DNA from: Heligmosomoides polygyrus polygyrus
Taxonomy: Eukaryota; Nematoda; Chromadorea; Rhabditida; Heligmosomidae
Length of the DNA stretch: 64,000 nt
NCBI GenBank assembly: GCA_947396885.1
Contig: OX377205.1
Location: 77,038,969-77,102,968 of the forward strand
Direction of reading: 5' to 3'
Part shown: piece after piece, positions 31,451 through 54,130 of the stretch
Layout: each line of letters opens with the position of its first letter
Position numbering within the stretch: position 1 is the first letter of the stretch
Translations under genes and position numbers: made by a program
The notes under the pieces: generated by a model
The model's input: the letters and a program-made list of their open reading frames with translations, nothing else
The model's database searches: none
What the model was told of the DNA's origin: nothing

Positions 31451-32930
31451 GTCGTGTCATATATGCAAACTGTGAGCTTCAGTCCTGAAGCAATCGAGGT
31501 CGCTGAACACGAATCTTAAGTTAGTTTTTGCAGTAACGGTTGCCATCAGGAGATATTAATCAAATTGTCGATTTTTCGTAAATATCACTCAACAAGATCG
31601 AAACTTCAGGCCTGAGGTAATCGAGGTCACTGAACACGAATCTGAATTCATTTTTTAATTTTCCGTCGAAAATTGTATTTACTGTGCAAATTCCGTAGAG
31701 TATTCAAGTGTATGACATCGATGACAGTCGTGGTCGCAGAGAACGCAAATGTGAAGTTAGATTTTGAAAATATCGACGAAGACCGGCCATACAATTGATT
31801 CGCCTCAACGAATTCCCCATAGAAAATCAATAGCTCGAAAAACTTCAACCTATAATTTCAAAAACGAGCTTCAGATTTGTGTTCAGCGAGATCGACTACC
31901 CCAACGGCTGAAGCTTCGGACCGCAGTCGATCGCCATCAACTGCGGTCAGTATCGCCAATACGCCATTTCCCCATGCGCCAGTTGTGATGGACTGATAGA
32001 AACACGCACGCTCACACACACTACCCTCCTATGTATAGTAGGATATTGAATGCGTTTTCGTTACGGTGAGCTCCTCGACAGTGTGCTATCGAAAACAATC
32101 GTCACCGAAATGAACGTCGCTTACAAAAATCATCATTATGGCACATTCGAAACAACCGGGGAGCAAGCTGAACATACAAAAGCGCGCGGCAGCCGCGGCG
32201 ACTGCTGCGGCAAGCGCGACGTTCGCGTAGTGTGTGCTGCTACAGTTGCGAAGTCTAATGCTCTTGTTACTGCATAAACTTCTTTTGTTACCTCTGCTCA
32301 GCTATTTGAGGGTCCTCCGGTGCACCTAATCAGAGAAAATCGATATTTCGAGAAGGAACTGGATGTCCTACCCGAAGAAATAAAAAAAAAAGCTTCCATT
32401 GTGAAAAGATTCAGTCTCCCTTTCTGACAAGGTGCTTTATTTCTAAAAGCCAAATATCTATATACAACAAAGCATAACTCAGGAGTTTCTTAGAGCTCCA
32501 TCTCCCCCATAACAGGCCACCCAGGGGAGATGCGTTAGTGGCGGTTCGTCGTGCGTGCGGCAGAGGCCGCCGCGCGCGCGGCGGGAACTTGTATGTTCGT
32601 ACTACCAGCCGAAACGACCGCGTATTCGAAATTCGAATAATATTCTAACTTTCGTACCTCGAATAATCGAATTCGAATAATTATTCGAAATTGCAAACCT
32701 CGAATAATCGGATTCGAATAATTATTCGAATTTGCAAACCTCGAATAATCGAATTCGAATAATTATTCGAATTTGCAAAACTCGAATAATCGAATTCGAA
32801 TGATTGTTCGAATTTGCTAAACTCGAATAATCAAATAATCGAAAATCGAATTCGAATAAATTATTCGAATAATTATTCGAATCCGATTGTTCGAGCACAA
32901 GTATAGTAGTGTATAAAAGCTATAGGCTCT

Positions 32931-33640
32931 TCATAGTTTGTTTCCCTTCATGGAGCAATGGCACCGCGAAAGAAAGACCATCCTGCTCGGATTTTCAGAG
33001 GGACCAGAATGCGACGTTGTATAACTACTTTTGAAACAGGCATAAGCAACCAGCTTTTCAACGTGAGGATGGCACAGCATTCGGTACACTACCGGCACGC
33101 CCTTCAATGTCATTATTATAAATCCGTTCTCCTTCATCTTCCCGCAACTTCGACATCTGCCTTCAGGATGCTGTCCTTTTTTGCAGACCAAAAAGAAGGT
33201 CGTGCATAATAAGAGGGAGTGAGTTGCTTCTTGAACACTTCATCCCACTTCGACAGCCTGGATCTGGCCTGCGATGACATCTTCACACTGACGGTGCTCC
33301 TTTCCCCTTCCTAAACAAGCGTTCCACCCGAAAACGTTATCATGTCCACTGCTTGCTTGCCTCTCCACGACTATCAGTTCATCTTGCGGATCCCAATCAT
33401 CCTCTTCTTCTTCCACCACTTCCAGCTGTTCGCCTTCGTCAACTTCAACTTGACGTGCTTCGAAGTCCATGAGTATGCTGGCCATCCGTTCGGCCAGCTT
33501 GATTTCTTCCCTCGAAGATTTGTTGTCTAAAGGTGGGCCACACTTCAGCGTGAGCTGGTGGATCACCACTCGACCGTCGGCGGACATTGTTTGTGCTTTT
33601 AGGAAACCTTCATCGAGCTTCTGATTTCCAGGTGACAAGA
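32931..33640 (-). pseudogene. unrecognised transposon-like ORF, frameshifted
   Basis: The upstream part (33638 down to 33240) is an open acidic frame, with EEIKLAERMASILMDFEARQ then VVEEEEDDWDPQDELIV. Just past its stop another frame continues with KWDEVFKKQLTPSYYARPSF, then CKKGQHPEGRCRSCGKMKEN and FIIMTLKGVPVVYRMLCHP (down to 32931). The smooth continuation across frames suggests one protein of at least about 230 aa with one or two indels. It has a CxxC motif but no domain I can name. Position next to hAT-like element C and lack of introns suggest transposon coding sequence. Confidence 0.45.
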
Positions 33641-33920
33641 AAAGGTGAGGGAGAGGGGGGAACTATCGGGAGCTGTTTGGGCTAATTCGTAGGCATGTGC
33701 TTTGTTCTCCACAAATTTTGTTTCATATTTTAACCAGCACTGACGCCACATTCTGCTCACTTTGCAAATCACAGCAAGATGGTTTTCCCCGATGTCTTTA
33801 GTCCATGTAGGAAAACAATCTATAAGGAGCCTGTAGCTTTTATACGTTGCCCGCTTTTGACCAGTCCTCCCGTATCAGGCAACTTGCGCCTGTTTATTAG
33901 CGGTGTTGAAAGCTCATACA

Positions 33921-35330
33921 TTTATTTATTTATTTATTTATCTATTACACCATTATGAAGAGCATCCTTCCAATTGCGTTTAAAAAGCGGTCAGTAGTGA
34001 ACAAGTCACAAGAAGGTTACTCTCTACAGCATACAGGAGAAGTGCGCAGAAAACGCCTAAAAGTTGCATAAGCGTTAGGACCGCCGAAATCTCAACCAGT
34101 CACTTGAATTTGCAAAAATGCTGCAACGCAGAAGAACGGAACCCTGGCGCCTCCCTCGCATGAAGCAAGACCACCGTCCACTGCGCTCGGAGTCGCCTGC
34201 TTAGCATCATAGGCCTACAAGAGAAGCCCCACCGCTCTATAAGGGCATTGCACGGCAGACTCCATAGTAACTTCAAGTGCCCTTATTCCTTGGCCTTAAG
34301 GACTTGGCAAAAAAGAAACATATTCTTATAATAATTGAGAGGTGGAGATTCTCCTGTTCGATTCGCGCTTCCCTTTCAAAATACGCTTCATACCCTTCCC
34401 TTGTGACTAGATAGTTTGATGCTGTCATGAATGTAAGAAATCTAAGCCGACTTCGTTGCTTGTACTTCACGAGACATCGCTCTAGCGCTTTGTATGTGGT
34501 TCTTAGCGTCTTTGTTGTGAAAGTTGTGTCTACGTCTTCACTGTGAAGCAAAGCCCAGGGAGGTGGGTTCAACTAAAACGGCCAGGTTTTTGCCTCCCAA
34601 CCTGCTCGTGGTTTATGTTGTTCCTCGTGTTCATCAAACGTTCGATTATAAAGTTTCACTGAGTTCGGAGCCTTGCAGTTGAATTCCTTTCCCTCGCAGT
34701 AGACACTCTTCATGAACAGGGCCTTCTTTGGGTTGGTTCGCTGCTCTACCGCTTCCCTGCTTTGCTTAGCCCAGGACCATGTCTGATGGTCAGAGTTCAA
34801 ATGGAGAACAACGAAGGAATGTATCCGATTCAGGGCTAGAATTCGAAGAGTACGATGTCGTCCGCAAAATGAAGATTTGAGAGGAATATTCCATCCATCC
34901 GTATGCCTTCATTATTCTCTTCTGCGCTGCGTTCAACAGGTTCTGGGAGACACGGCGTCACCCTGTTGCTCCCCTTCCCAATGGGAATAATAGGACACGG
35001 TGAAGCAGCTGAACAGTATTCTTGCATCTGGCGACGAGCGACACCTTGATCGATCAGCGCAGACAGAATGTCGTTCACTTCAAAAAACTGTGGAACGCCT
35101 TCTCGTAGTCGACAAAGATGGAAACAATTGGTAGACGGTATTTCCGAGAAACATCAATGCTCCTCGACACGGTCTGGATGTGGTCCACGCAGCAGAATCC
35201 TTTGCGAAATCCAGCCTGTTTCATAGGTCCGGCCTCATCCACTCTCTTTTGTTCGTAAGAAAACGATCCTCCTGAGTAGCTTATCAAGAAGGCGAGAAGG
35301 CGAGCTCCTCTACTGCTTGTGGATTCATTG
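33921..35330 (-). pseudogene. RTE-like LINE fragment, reverse transcriptase to 3' end
   Basis: Reading leftwards: KQAGFRKGFCCVDHIQTVSR, LPIVSIFVDYEKAFHS, IPIGKG, GIFLSNLHFADDIVLFEF (FADD catalytic box), KKALFMKSVYCEGKEF and YKALERCLVKYKQRS. These are successive RTE-type reverse transcriptase and C-terminal segments in several frames. A TTTA run at about 33921-33945 sits where the 3' tail of a - strand LINE would be, although it may belong to a separate CR1-type fragment. 5'-truncated and broken. Confidence 0.82.
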
Positions 35331-36459
35331 CTCCCGACGGTAGAATGTCAAGTGCAACACGTATGCGAGAATGATCTGCTGTGGATGTATGTACTTCAGC
35401 TCGAGCAGAAGCTCCGAGGTCTGCGAGGTGGTTCGTGTTTTGCTGGTGGCTAGAGAGATGCACTACTGTTTTCCTATCATTTCGTTGCTTGTTTTATACC
35501 TTTTGTTAAAACACACCATATACACCATATTTAATAATTTATTTTGCGTAATTTAGACAGTATGAAGCACTGCACATTCACGCAGTACGAATTTGATTTG
35601 TTTTACGCGAAAAGACAGAATAGGTATCACGGTAATGTAAAAACGCTACTGCGAAATTTTCAGTGGCATTAAAAGTCACGATTTCTTTTTGGCTTTCCTG
35701 ATACTCGCTATGAGATTCGGTAGAGTTGTTGTGTTGGTTGTTGACAGTGCAGTTCTCAGTCCTCTTGAATATCTCGAGCTCTGAAATATCTCGATGTTCA
35801 CACAGCGCGTGAGTGCAAAAAGGAAACGACAGTGATGCGTAAGCTGACCAATGTGGTGTTCTACTGCATACTTTTCAGAACTGGGTTTACCCAGCTAGTC
35901 TCGTTACTTATCACTGATATGGCTGACAATGAATCTTGCTGGATGCCAGACGTAATTTGCGGCTAAACTTCAACCACCACTTTGGGAAGGCTAAAGGTAG
36001 GCGTTTATCAATTCAAACGCGATATGTTGTGCAGATTTGTCTTTTGTAGTGATTTGAGAAGTTCTTAGATCATCATGATTGGGAGGACGGCTAGTACTGT
36101 CGTACATATCTGCGGGGTCCCAAACGTTAGTTCCCCACCTGATGAGTCAAAAACGAGATGTACAAGAAATGATGCTTCAGCGGGCATTTGGTAGTGCGTA
36201 GAACAAGCGAACCAAATGTGCTGGTAAAAATTGAAACTCGGAAATTTACTCGCCTTCATTCTTCTCTTGGAATTGGACGAAGCCTGCTTCACCTAAATAG
36301 TTGCTCTGAGTTATTTTTTGGTTGGGTGTCGCACTGTTTTTAGAGACAGCACAGTATTCAGCAAATTTAGCCACGAATGTTCTCGTGTTTTTCTTTTTAA
36401 AGTATAATGTACAAAAGCAGCAGTTGAGGGTCCGATTCTGCGTACATCAAAAGGATTCC
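35331..36459. other. no gene seen
   Basis: AT-rich sequence with short frames on both strands. No domain, tail or terminal repeat recognised. Confidence 0.4.
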
Positions 36460-37588
36460 ATTCAAAATCAACCAAATAATTTCCATCAAAATCGACTACT
36501 CTCCGCCAACGTCTCACAGGGGCCGTATGCTCGTGTTCCCCCGTTGGGAGAAAATCAATCAATATCAACATATCATATCACACCCCAATCCCCCATTGGG
36601 GGAGACTCGGAGTAGACGAGCATACGGCCCCAGGACTTCGAATTCCTCTGGCTAGAAATTCGGCGACTTGGAGACGAAAAAAGCTCGGACGTCATTTTCG
36701 AGGTGGTCACGATCCTCATAACACTTCCCTTCTAGATCATGCTGAAGTGATCGAAAAAGGTGGTAGTCCCTTGGAGTCAGATCTGGGCTGTACGGTGGAT
36801 GCGGCAGAACTTCCTATCCGAGTTCCAGAATTTTCTGAGAAGTCGTTTTCGCGATGTGCGGGCGCGCGTTTCGATCATGCAGCAAGCGAACTTTGTCGAG
36901 CCTGGGCTGTTCCTTGCGCATCTTGTCGGCTAGTCTCTGCAGTTGGGTAGCGTAGACCTCGGCAGTGGCAGTCGTACTGTCAGGCAGCAGCTCGAAATGG
37001 TAGATCTCATAAACTCCCCACCAGACGCTCAGCACGACTTTCCTCACATGAACTTCACCTTTTACGACAGATTTCGGCACTTCATCGCGTTGGCACCACG
37101 CACGTTTACGAGCATGGTTGACGTAGAGGACCCATTTTCTTCTCCTGTGGCGATGGTGTCCATCCAGTTGAAGGTGTGACCTCAGGAGAGCAGCTGAGTG
37201 CATATGTCCAGACGTCTTCGCCGGTTGTCGTCGGTCAGTTCGTGTGGGACCACTGACCGAGCTTTTTAACCATTCCAGGAGATCGTAGTCCATTGTCCAC
37301 GGTAGATCGGGAACAGCCAAGAGCAGCAGCAAAATAGCGCACACCTTCATATGAATGCTGTTCCGCCAGTTTCCTCAGTTCATCCAAAGATATCGTTGTC
37401 AGTCGACCAGAGCGAGTCTCATCTTCGAGACTCCTGTTCCCGCTTCTGAACCAGCTATACACAGACCGTACAGAAGGAGAGACCGAGCCGAGTACACAAC
37501 ACAAGTATCGATAGGCTTCTGCAGCGGAGTGCCCAGATTCAAACTCATAAAGGAGTACGTCTCTAATATGCGTAGACAGTTCGGCCAT
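36460..37588 (-). pseudogene. mariner transposase, nearly full length, broken by a palindrome
   Basis: HTH part: MAELSTHIRDVLLYEFESGH, then SVYSWFRSGNRSLEDETRSG. Catalytic part after a frameshift near 37260: KWVLYVNHARKRAW, with the preceding TGDEK reading TGEEK (first catalytic Asp to Glu). Then SVWWGVYEIYHFELLP, VRLLHDRNARPHIAKTT (one extra residue in HDNARPH), then a TAG in place of Trp, EVLPHPPYSPDLTPRDYHLF (third Asp) and RRWRRVVDFDGNYLVD at the C-terminus. About 338 codons remain once the 113-bp insertion at 36519-36631 is excluded, which fits a mariner. It belongs to a different mariner lineage from the copy at 5.8-7.6 kb. Confidence 0.9.
36519..36631. mobile_element. 113-bp palindromic insertion inside mariner transposase
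   Basis: GGGGCCGTATGCTCGT at 36519-36534 is the exact reverse complement of ACGAGCATACGGCCCC at 36616-36631. A second nested stem uses CCCCCGTTGGG and CCCCCATTGGGGG. The segment interrupts the transposase between PEEFEVL and RRWRRVVDF, so it inserted after the mariner. It has the size and shape of a very small foldback MITE. Confidence 0.82.
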
Positions 37589-37974
37589 CGTACAGTGAAA
37601 TAGACAAGGAAGACGGAGCTGGATATGCTATGCAGATACAGCAGGATAGTGTCTTTATATTGCACTTACGTTGAAATCTTCAGAACATTCTAGAAAAATC
37701 TGGAACGTTGCGAAGTTTTTTGCAGATAATTTCTGGACATCCTTTGGAAAGGGTCTCAGGTGCATGTCTGAACGGCGGAAATAATTACCATTGCGAGAAT
37801 CTCTACCCTCCAAATAGGGAAATCTGCTTCGTTATTGCCCTCAAATCCTTTAATTCCTTGAACCCATTGCAAGCGGATTGGTGGGAGACACCACAATGGG
37901 TTCAAGGAGCTTCCTTTTTTACTACATGGAAGGCAGATATTCTCGCAATCTACTCGGTCTCGCCGTTCAGGCAT
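37589..37974. other. no gene seen
   Basis: Contains an inverted match: GGGAAATCTGCTTCG..CAAATCCTTTAATTCCTTGAA near 37820-37862, and ATTGCAAGCGGATTGGTGGG followed by CACAATGGGTTCAAGGAG. These are too weak to call an element. Confidence 0.35.
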
Positions 37975-38570
37975 ACGTCCTCGAAGGAAAGGCAGGCGGA
38001 ACTCGAATCAACAACGCACCCGCAAGCTTGGATCGGAAGCATCTATCGAGGACCTGATGATGCAAGCCAGGAAGATCAAGTACGACGTCATCGGACTGAC
38101 CGAGACGAGAAGACACCACCCCCCTACACGCCGCCTACGACCCCGGAGAAGAACTGTTCCTCGGAACATGCGACAGCAGGGGAGTAGGCGGCGTTGGTGT
38201 CCTCGTCAACACGCACTTGGCCATGAACATCGATTCGTACGAGTCTCTGACAAGCCGAATCGGACGTCTGCGACTGAAGCGATGTGGCTCCGTGCCAGCT
38301 TTGACTGTGTTCGTCGCGTATGCCCCAACATCCGACTACGACGACGAAGACGTCGAGGCCTTCTACGTGGAGCTGGAGAAGTTCTATAAGGAAGATCACA
38401 CCTTCTACAAGGTGATCGTCGGCGACTTCAACACCAAGATCGGGCCACGAAGGTCGCCGGAAGAACTTCACATCGGAACCCACGGTTTGGAGTGGAACGA
38501 GCAAGGTGAAAGGCTGTCTGAGTTCATCATGTCAACCAGTTCTAGAAGCAGTACGAACAGTTTGGCTTAA
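37975..38570 (+). pseudogene. RTE-like LINE 5' fragment (endonuclease)
   Basis: Across two or three frames: SIEDLMMQARKIKYDVIGLT, ETRRH, then NTHLAMNIDSYESLTSRIGR, VFVAYAPTSDYDDEDVEAFY, VIVGDFNTKIGPRRSPEELH and EWNEQGERLSEF. This is the N-terminal AP-type endonuclease of a nematode RTE-like element, with the GLTETR catalytic Glu and the GDFN motif intact. It stops before the SDH motif, so it is truncated at its 3' side. A frameshift near 38110 breaks it. Confidence 0.87.
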
Positions 38571-39025
38571 AAATAGCTTGGTTCACCAATTCGGGCCTCT
38601 TGTCAACATCCGACATGTGCGACATCCTGACGTCACTTTTCGGCTCTCCACTTCCTCCATCCTTCTTTCCATTTAACCGTTCAAGACGCAGAAAAGATTT
38701 CACATATATCAACGACAAGGTTGCAATTTACTTCCTAGTTCTTCCTAAAACATTCCTTGTTTTGAGATGATCAACTTTCTGTTCTCCACCCATCGCTCGT
38801 TCACACATAGTTTTTCTGCTGAACACTCCTTGACGACGTAGAGAAAGTGCCAGAGTATGTGACTGAATAAGGTTGGGATGCATAGTAATATTTCACATAG
38901 TTTTGTTTAATGGAAGAATGTGGTGATTAGTGGCATTGGCTCCGACGCTATAAGCTGGCAGAGGGGAGCCATATTCGTAGAAGAGGAGGCCTAGCCTTGG
39001 GTTCAACGGGAAAAGCTTCTGTTCT
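38571..39025. other. 3' flank of the small secreted-peptide gene
   Basis: Nothing recognised. For the - strand gene ending at 39026 it would include the 3' UTR. Confidence 0.35.
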
Positions 39026-39524
39026 TCAACATTTGGGGTGTACGATGAGTCGTCTACAGAGGATGCATGCACGCCGCCAGATAGAACGTTTGTCGCAGGT
39101 GTGGTGTCCGCAGCTAGGTAATTTGGAAGGCCATGGGAACATGTGGACATGACATCCGTAGTAGTATCGGCAGGAACCATCGCTGTTAGGAAAAAAGCAA
39201 GCTGTGCTCTTCAATAAGGGCATTCAATGCTGATTGCTGAATTATCGGTTGAATAGAAATCGCTTTGGTTGCATAAATCGTTGAAGCAAGAATTGAGCTG
39301 AAATTATTTCGAACTTTCAGGATAGGGAAAGTGATAGAAATGCATTGAGATACGTAACGGGATGGCAACACGGTTTTGGCCTCGTCAATGAATAATAGGC
39401 ATTTCGATCAGTTCAGGATTCTGATGCACTTACGGCTTCGACATTTCTTGCGCTATGAGAACGGCGCTCACCAGCAGAAGGACTAGGTGTAGCGATAGGA
39501 GGAGATTTGCCTCTCCTTTCGAAT
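39026..39524 (-). CDS. candidate small secreted Cys-rich peptide (partial, two exons)
   Basis: Two exons: 39524-39434 (acceptor CTTTAG, donor CC|GTAAGTG) and 39182-39026 (acceptor CCTAACAG, stop TGA). Phase 2 at the donor matches a frame whose first exon gives SKGEANLLLSLHLVLLLVSA then VLIAQEMSK, a signal-peptide-like leader. The second gives PDGSCRYYYGCHVHMFPWPS and five more Cys, ending HPKC (seven Cys in all). The other open frame of exon 2 (STCSHGLPNYLAAD.., stop at 38893) is longer but its phase does not fit this donor. The start codon must lie in an unseen upstream exon. Family unknown. Confidence 0.5.
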
Positions 39525-40660
39525 CTAAAGTGCGAAGTTAATAATGAATCGGCACAAATGACGGCTGCCTCTTTGCGCCTTGCAATAAAACTTCATTCGT
39601 TATTTTTCGACTAAAAATGAAATTTTTGCAAAATTTTAAACAATTTATCCACTTATTAGGTAGGCGAATTGACAAGTTTCAAAGAAAGTCATGTTTTTTT
39701 CAGGTCAGTTTTAAAGTCAAGCTTTCACAAAATAAAATTTATTTTACCCGCCTTGAAAGTCTTGAAAGTTTCTATTTTGATGTGGAAAACTGAAAAAGGA
39801 AGAGAAAAGGAGAATAGGAAAAATGAAAAAGCTTCAGTTTAATTTTCAAAGCGTCAAGCTTCTTTAGAAAAGTGTAAAACTTGATTTAAAAAGTCTTCAG
39901 TTAGCTTTGTAAATGTGCAACATAATTTGAGAAGTGTCCGCCTGACATGAAAATGGTATGGATCAGGGAGTAGTTTTGAAGAAGCTTCCGCTGTGTAGCG
40001 GAACTAATACAATATGGAAACACACTGACACCCACGACACCCTATTTCGAATTGCAAGACCGGTCTCCAACCAGCAGGTGAGCTCTAGAGTGTGCGTTGT
40101 CATGGACATCGTGGCGTCATGTTGAATTCACGAAACAAGCTTTTGGCAAAGATTACCAGGTCTGATCCAAAATATCAAAAAAAGAGTAATGTGTAGCGTT
40201 GGAATCTAACGGTAAGCCTTACTTTTTGAATGGATTAACCCCACAAACATGAAAGCTTAGAAACTAAAGTCATGCCTTCATTTCCGTGAAGTTTTATGTA
40301 GGTTGTAGATCCTGTAATGGCTGTTTCTCTTCCACAAACTTCGATCTTTTTCACGTTTCCACTGTTGGGTTCTTAGCGGAGCGTTGTCAGTATTTGCTTA
40401 CGAAGTTATCCCTTTGTAAGCCAGGCAAGGGTTGGTTTACCTTGGTGAAATAGATTTCTAACGTTTTTGAGAGAGAATAAGATGAGAAGCAACTTAAGAC
40501 CAAAGCGCCCGCAAGATATGTAGAGGCTCTATCGCTGTATAGTTTGGAGACTCGGCTAATTTATTATAGAGGTATAGAAATCAGGACCCATTATTGCAAG
40601 CGGGGGTATCTTCAGTTTCTGTATATGCTGAAAATGGGTTAAATTTTCGAAACGAGGTGC
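39525..40660. other. no gene seen
   Basis: AT-rich. Repeated GTCTTGAAAG, AAGTCAAGCTTTCA and TTGAAAG-type words occur between 39670 and 39930. No gene supported. Confidence 0.35.
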
Positions 40661-52403
<11,743 letters not shown>

Positions 52404-52453
52404 CTGACAATACGCGATTTTACTTCATGATTATGCAAGGGGTACAGCCATAC

Positions 52454-52649
52454 CATCAGCGCTTTCTCCAATGCTTGATCCGTCGACATCACGGCATCTG
52501 CCTTTTTAGTACCTTTTCCCTAAACAAAGGTTCTGTTCACTCCAACCATACATGTATGTTTCCACTTTCATCCCCACCTGTATGGCCTTAAAATCAAGTG
52601 TTTCATCATCACTACTCTCCTTCGCTTCTTTATTGCTGTCGGCCTTTTT
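52454..52649 (-). CDS. possible N-terminal exons of the SH2-kinase
   Basis: Exon 52649-52578 (acceptor TTTTTTGCAG, donor CAG|GTGGGG) gives KKADSNKEAKESSDDETLDF KAIQ. Exon 52519-52454 (acceptor TTTGTTTAG, donor ATG|GTATGG) gives GKGTKKADAVMSTDQALEKA LM. Both are phase 0, and a charged Lys/Glu/Ser-rich leader before SH2 suits these kinases. But the SH2 exon needs one carried base, so the second junction is out of phase by one. Either a splice site is misjudged or the second exon is not used. No start codon was identified. Confidence 0.4.
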
Positions 52650-53764
52650 CTGCAAAAAATTGTCGATGACTATGTTTCTTATAAATGCACAATTCAAAGC
52701 GTCTATCTGTAGTGTAGAACAACTATGTCAACATTTCTGCATTTCGATATAATTTAGATTTGGTTATGCCCTACTGAAGTTGTGACACATTTCTAATTGC
52801 TGTCTAATTCAAGCTACATGAATAGGCGATGGAAGCTCCTGTGACCGCAAACCGCAACCGAGCGGTAAGCAAACCGCTCAGCAATAGACAGCCATATCAT
52901 CATCGTGTGGCGATGCTGATAATTGCGTGAGATGGTGTTTGCTGCACATGATCGCCAAGCGAGGGCACAACACGGCTTCGCTTAGGCCGGCTAAATCCGT
53001 TTGTACACCAAGTGATTTTTGGGGAAATCCCTCGCATGCTTACCCCACGTGTTGCACATGTCATCACACGCAAACACCATTACGTCGGTGCTGTTGCACT
53101 GGTGTAACACATATCCTACACGTTTTTACACGCAATTCCCACGTCATCGGTGACGCTGTCGCAGAAATGAATAAGACCGTCTTAACGGAAGAGTAGTTTC
53201 CGCGGTGACGGTATCCACCGAGGTCGTGCGTGCTACATACCGCCCATGGCCTGCTACAGAAGCAGGTTTAAAAGTTGACGAGCTAGCTATTAGGGAAGAA
53301 ATATTGAGAAAATATTGGGATTCGCATTAATTCCGTGCCCTCCAAGCCGAGGCAATAAAAGAAACTCCCAGATGCGTGCAGCGGGTAAACTACGTGCACC
53401 GCATCCCGAAGTCATGCACGGAACTAAAGCGAATTTGATCTCAGTATTTCTCCCCTTTTACTCGCTATCGATATCTCTTCCCAAAACTGCGGTATTCACA
53501 AGAAGGGATATCGGAAATTGAACAAAAGCCGGTGCTCAGACTGTTTTCAGATGAAGCTTCTTGGCAAGAAGCTGAGGTGATACACTATCGCAGTGAAAAT
53601 GATTTTGTAAACACTTGCTACCAAATGATATGCCAGTTCTGATACAAATGTAGGTAGGAGTCCATCCTCCTTCTCAACCTACACATTTCGCACGAGACCT
53701 AGGTGGATTTCCACAGTAATAATATTTTTGTAATCGTGCTAAAGATTTTCGCTTAAGAAGATAG
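52650..53764. other. no gene seen
   Basis: Upstream of the kinase gene, so its promoter may lie here. No core promoter element can be singled out. The 89-codon frame at 52927-53196 has no domain. Confidence 0.35.
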
Positions 53765-53970
53765 AGGATAAAGGATGGCGTTACCCGCTCTCGGGACGCG
53801 CCAGTTATATAATGACCTCCGGTGGTCAACCGATGGACAAGTTAGTGTTTTATCCTTCCCAGACAAGTTTGGCACCAATTCGCAGATCCCAAAGACTTAA
53901 CCAAGCCTTCCATGTCTTCGGGATCTGTGAATTGGTACCTGGGCGACTTGGGCGCGAGACAAGAACCATG
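53765..53970. mobile_element. tRNA-derived SINE, copy 10, rearranged
   Basis: 53765-53895 reads as the SINE on the - strand (AGGATAAAGGATGGCGTTAC, TATCCTTCCCAGACAAGTTTG, GGCACCAATTCGCAGATCCC). From about 53897 SINE sequence continues in + orientation (ACCAAGCCTTCCATGTCTTC, GGATCTGTGAATTGGTACCT). Two half copies are fused in inverted orientation. Confidence 0.6.
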
Positions 53971-54130
53971 CACCTTATCGGGTGCACGAGAAGACTGCTG
54001 TCAACCGTCGCACCTCCTCCGATTGCGATTCAGGCGCTTCATTAAGATGTCACCTTATCGGGTGCACGAGAAGACGGATATCAACCGTCGCACCTCCTCT
54101 GATTGCGATTTAGGCGCTTCATTAAGATAT
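53971..54130 (+). repeat. 80-bp tandem duplication
   Basis: CACCTTATCGGGTGCACGAG starts at 53971 and again at 54051. The following bases (AGAAGAC.., CAACCGTCGCACCTCCTC, GCGCTTCATTAAGAT) repeat with few changes. Two copies, period 80. Confidence 0.85.

Larger units (their letters stand above)
28632..32905. mobile_element. hAT-like element C, host of nested insertions
   Basis: TATACTTGTGCT (28632-28643) and AGCACAAGTATA (32894-32905) are perfect 12-bp inverted repeats. Inside each end are long arrays of TCGAATAATCGAATAA-type words (28670-28900 and 32620-32885), echoing the subterminal arrays of the other hAT-like elements here. A clean 8-bp duplication is not seen: AAAGCGTA versus GTAGTGTA, 5 of 8. 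The superfamily is therefore inferred. The interior includes a Tc1 head-to-head pair, a small palindromic MITE and GC-rich patches (32170-32230, 32540-32590). No transposase of its own was recognised. Confidence 0.6.

Noticed and set aside
32550..32590. CpG-rich patch as a promoter
   Set aside because: It lies inside the hAT-like element next to its word array; no gene starts nearby on either strand.
37708..38187. 159-codon frame upstream of the RTE-like endonuclease
   Set aside because: The endonuclease motifs lie in other frames; the first part has no domain and the frame crosses the LINE boundary.
38893..39180. 95-codon frame of the small-gene exon (STCSHGLPNYLAAD..)
   Set aside because: Not favoured because its phase does not match the only good upstream donor. 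Kept as an alternative in the findings.
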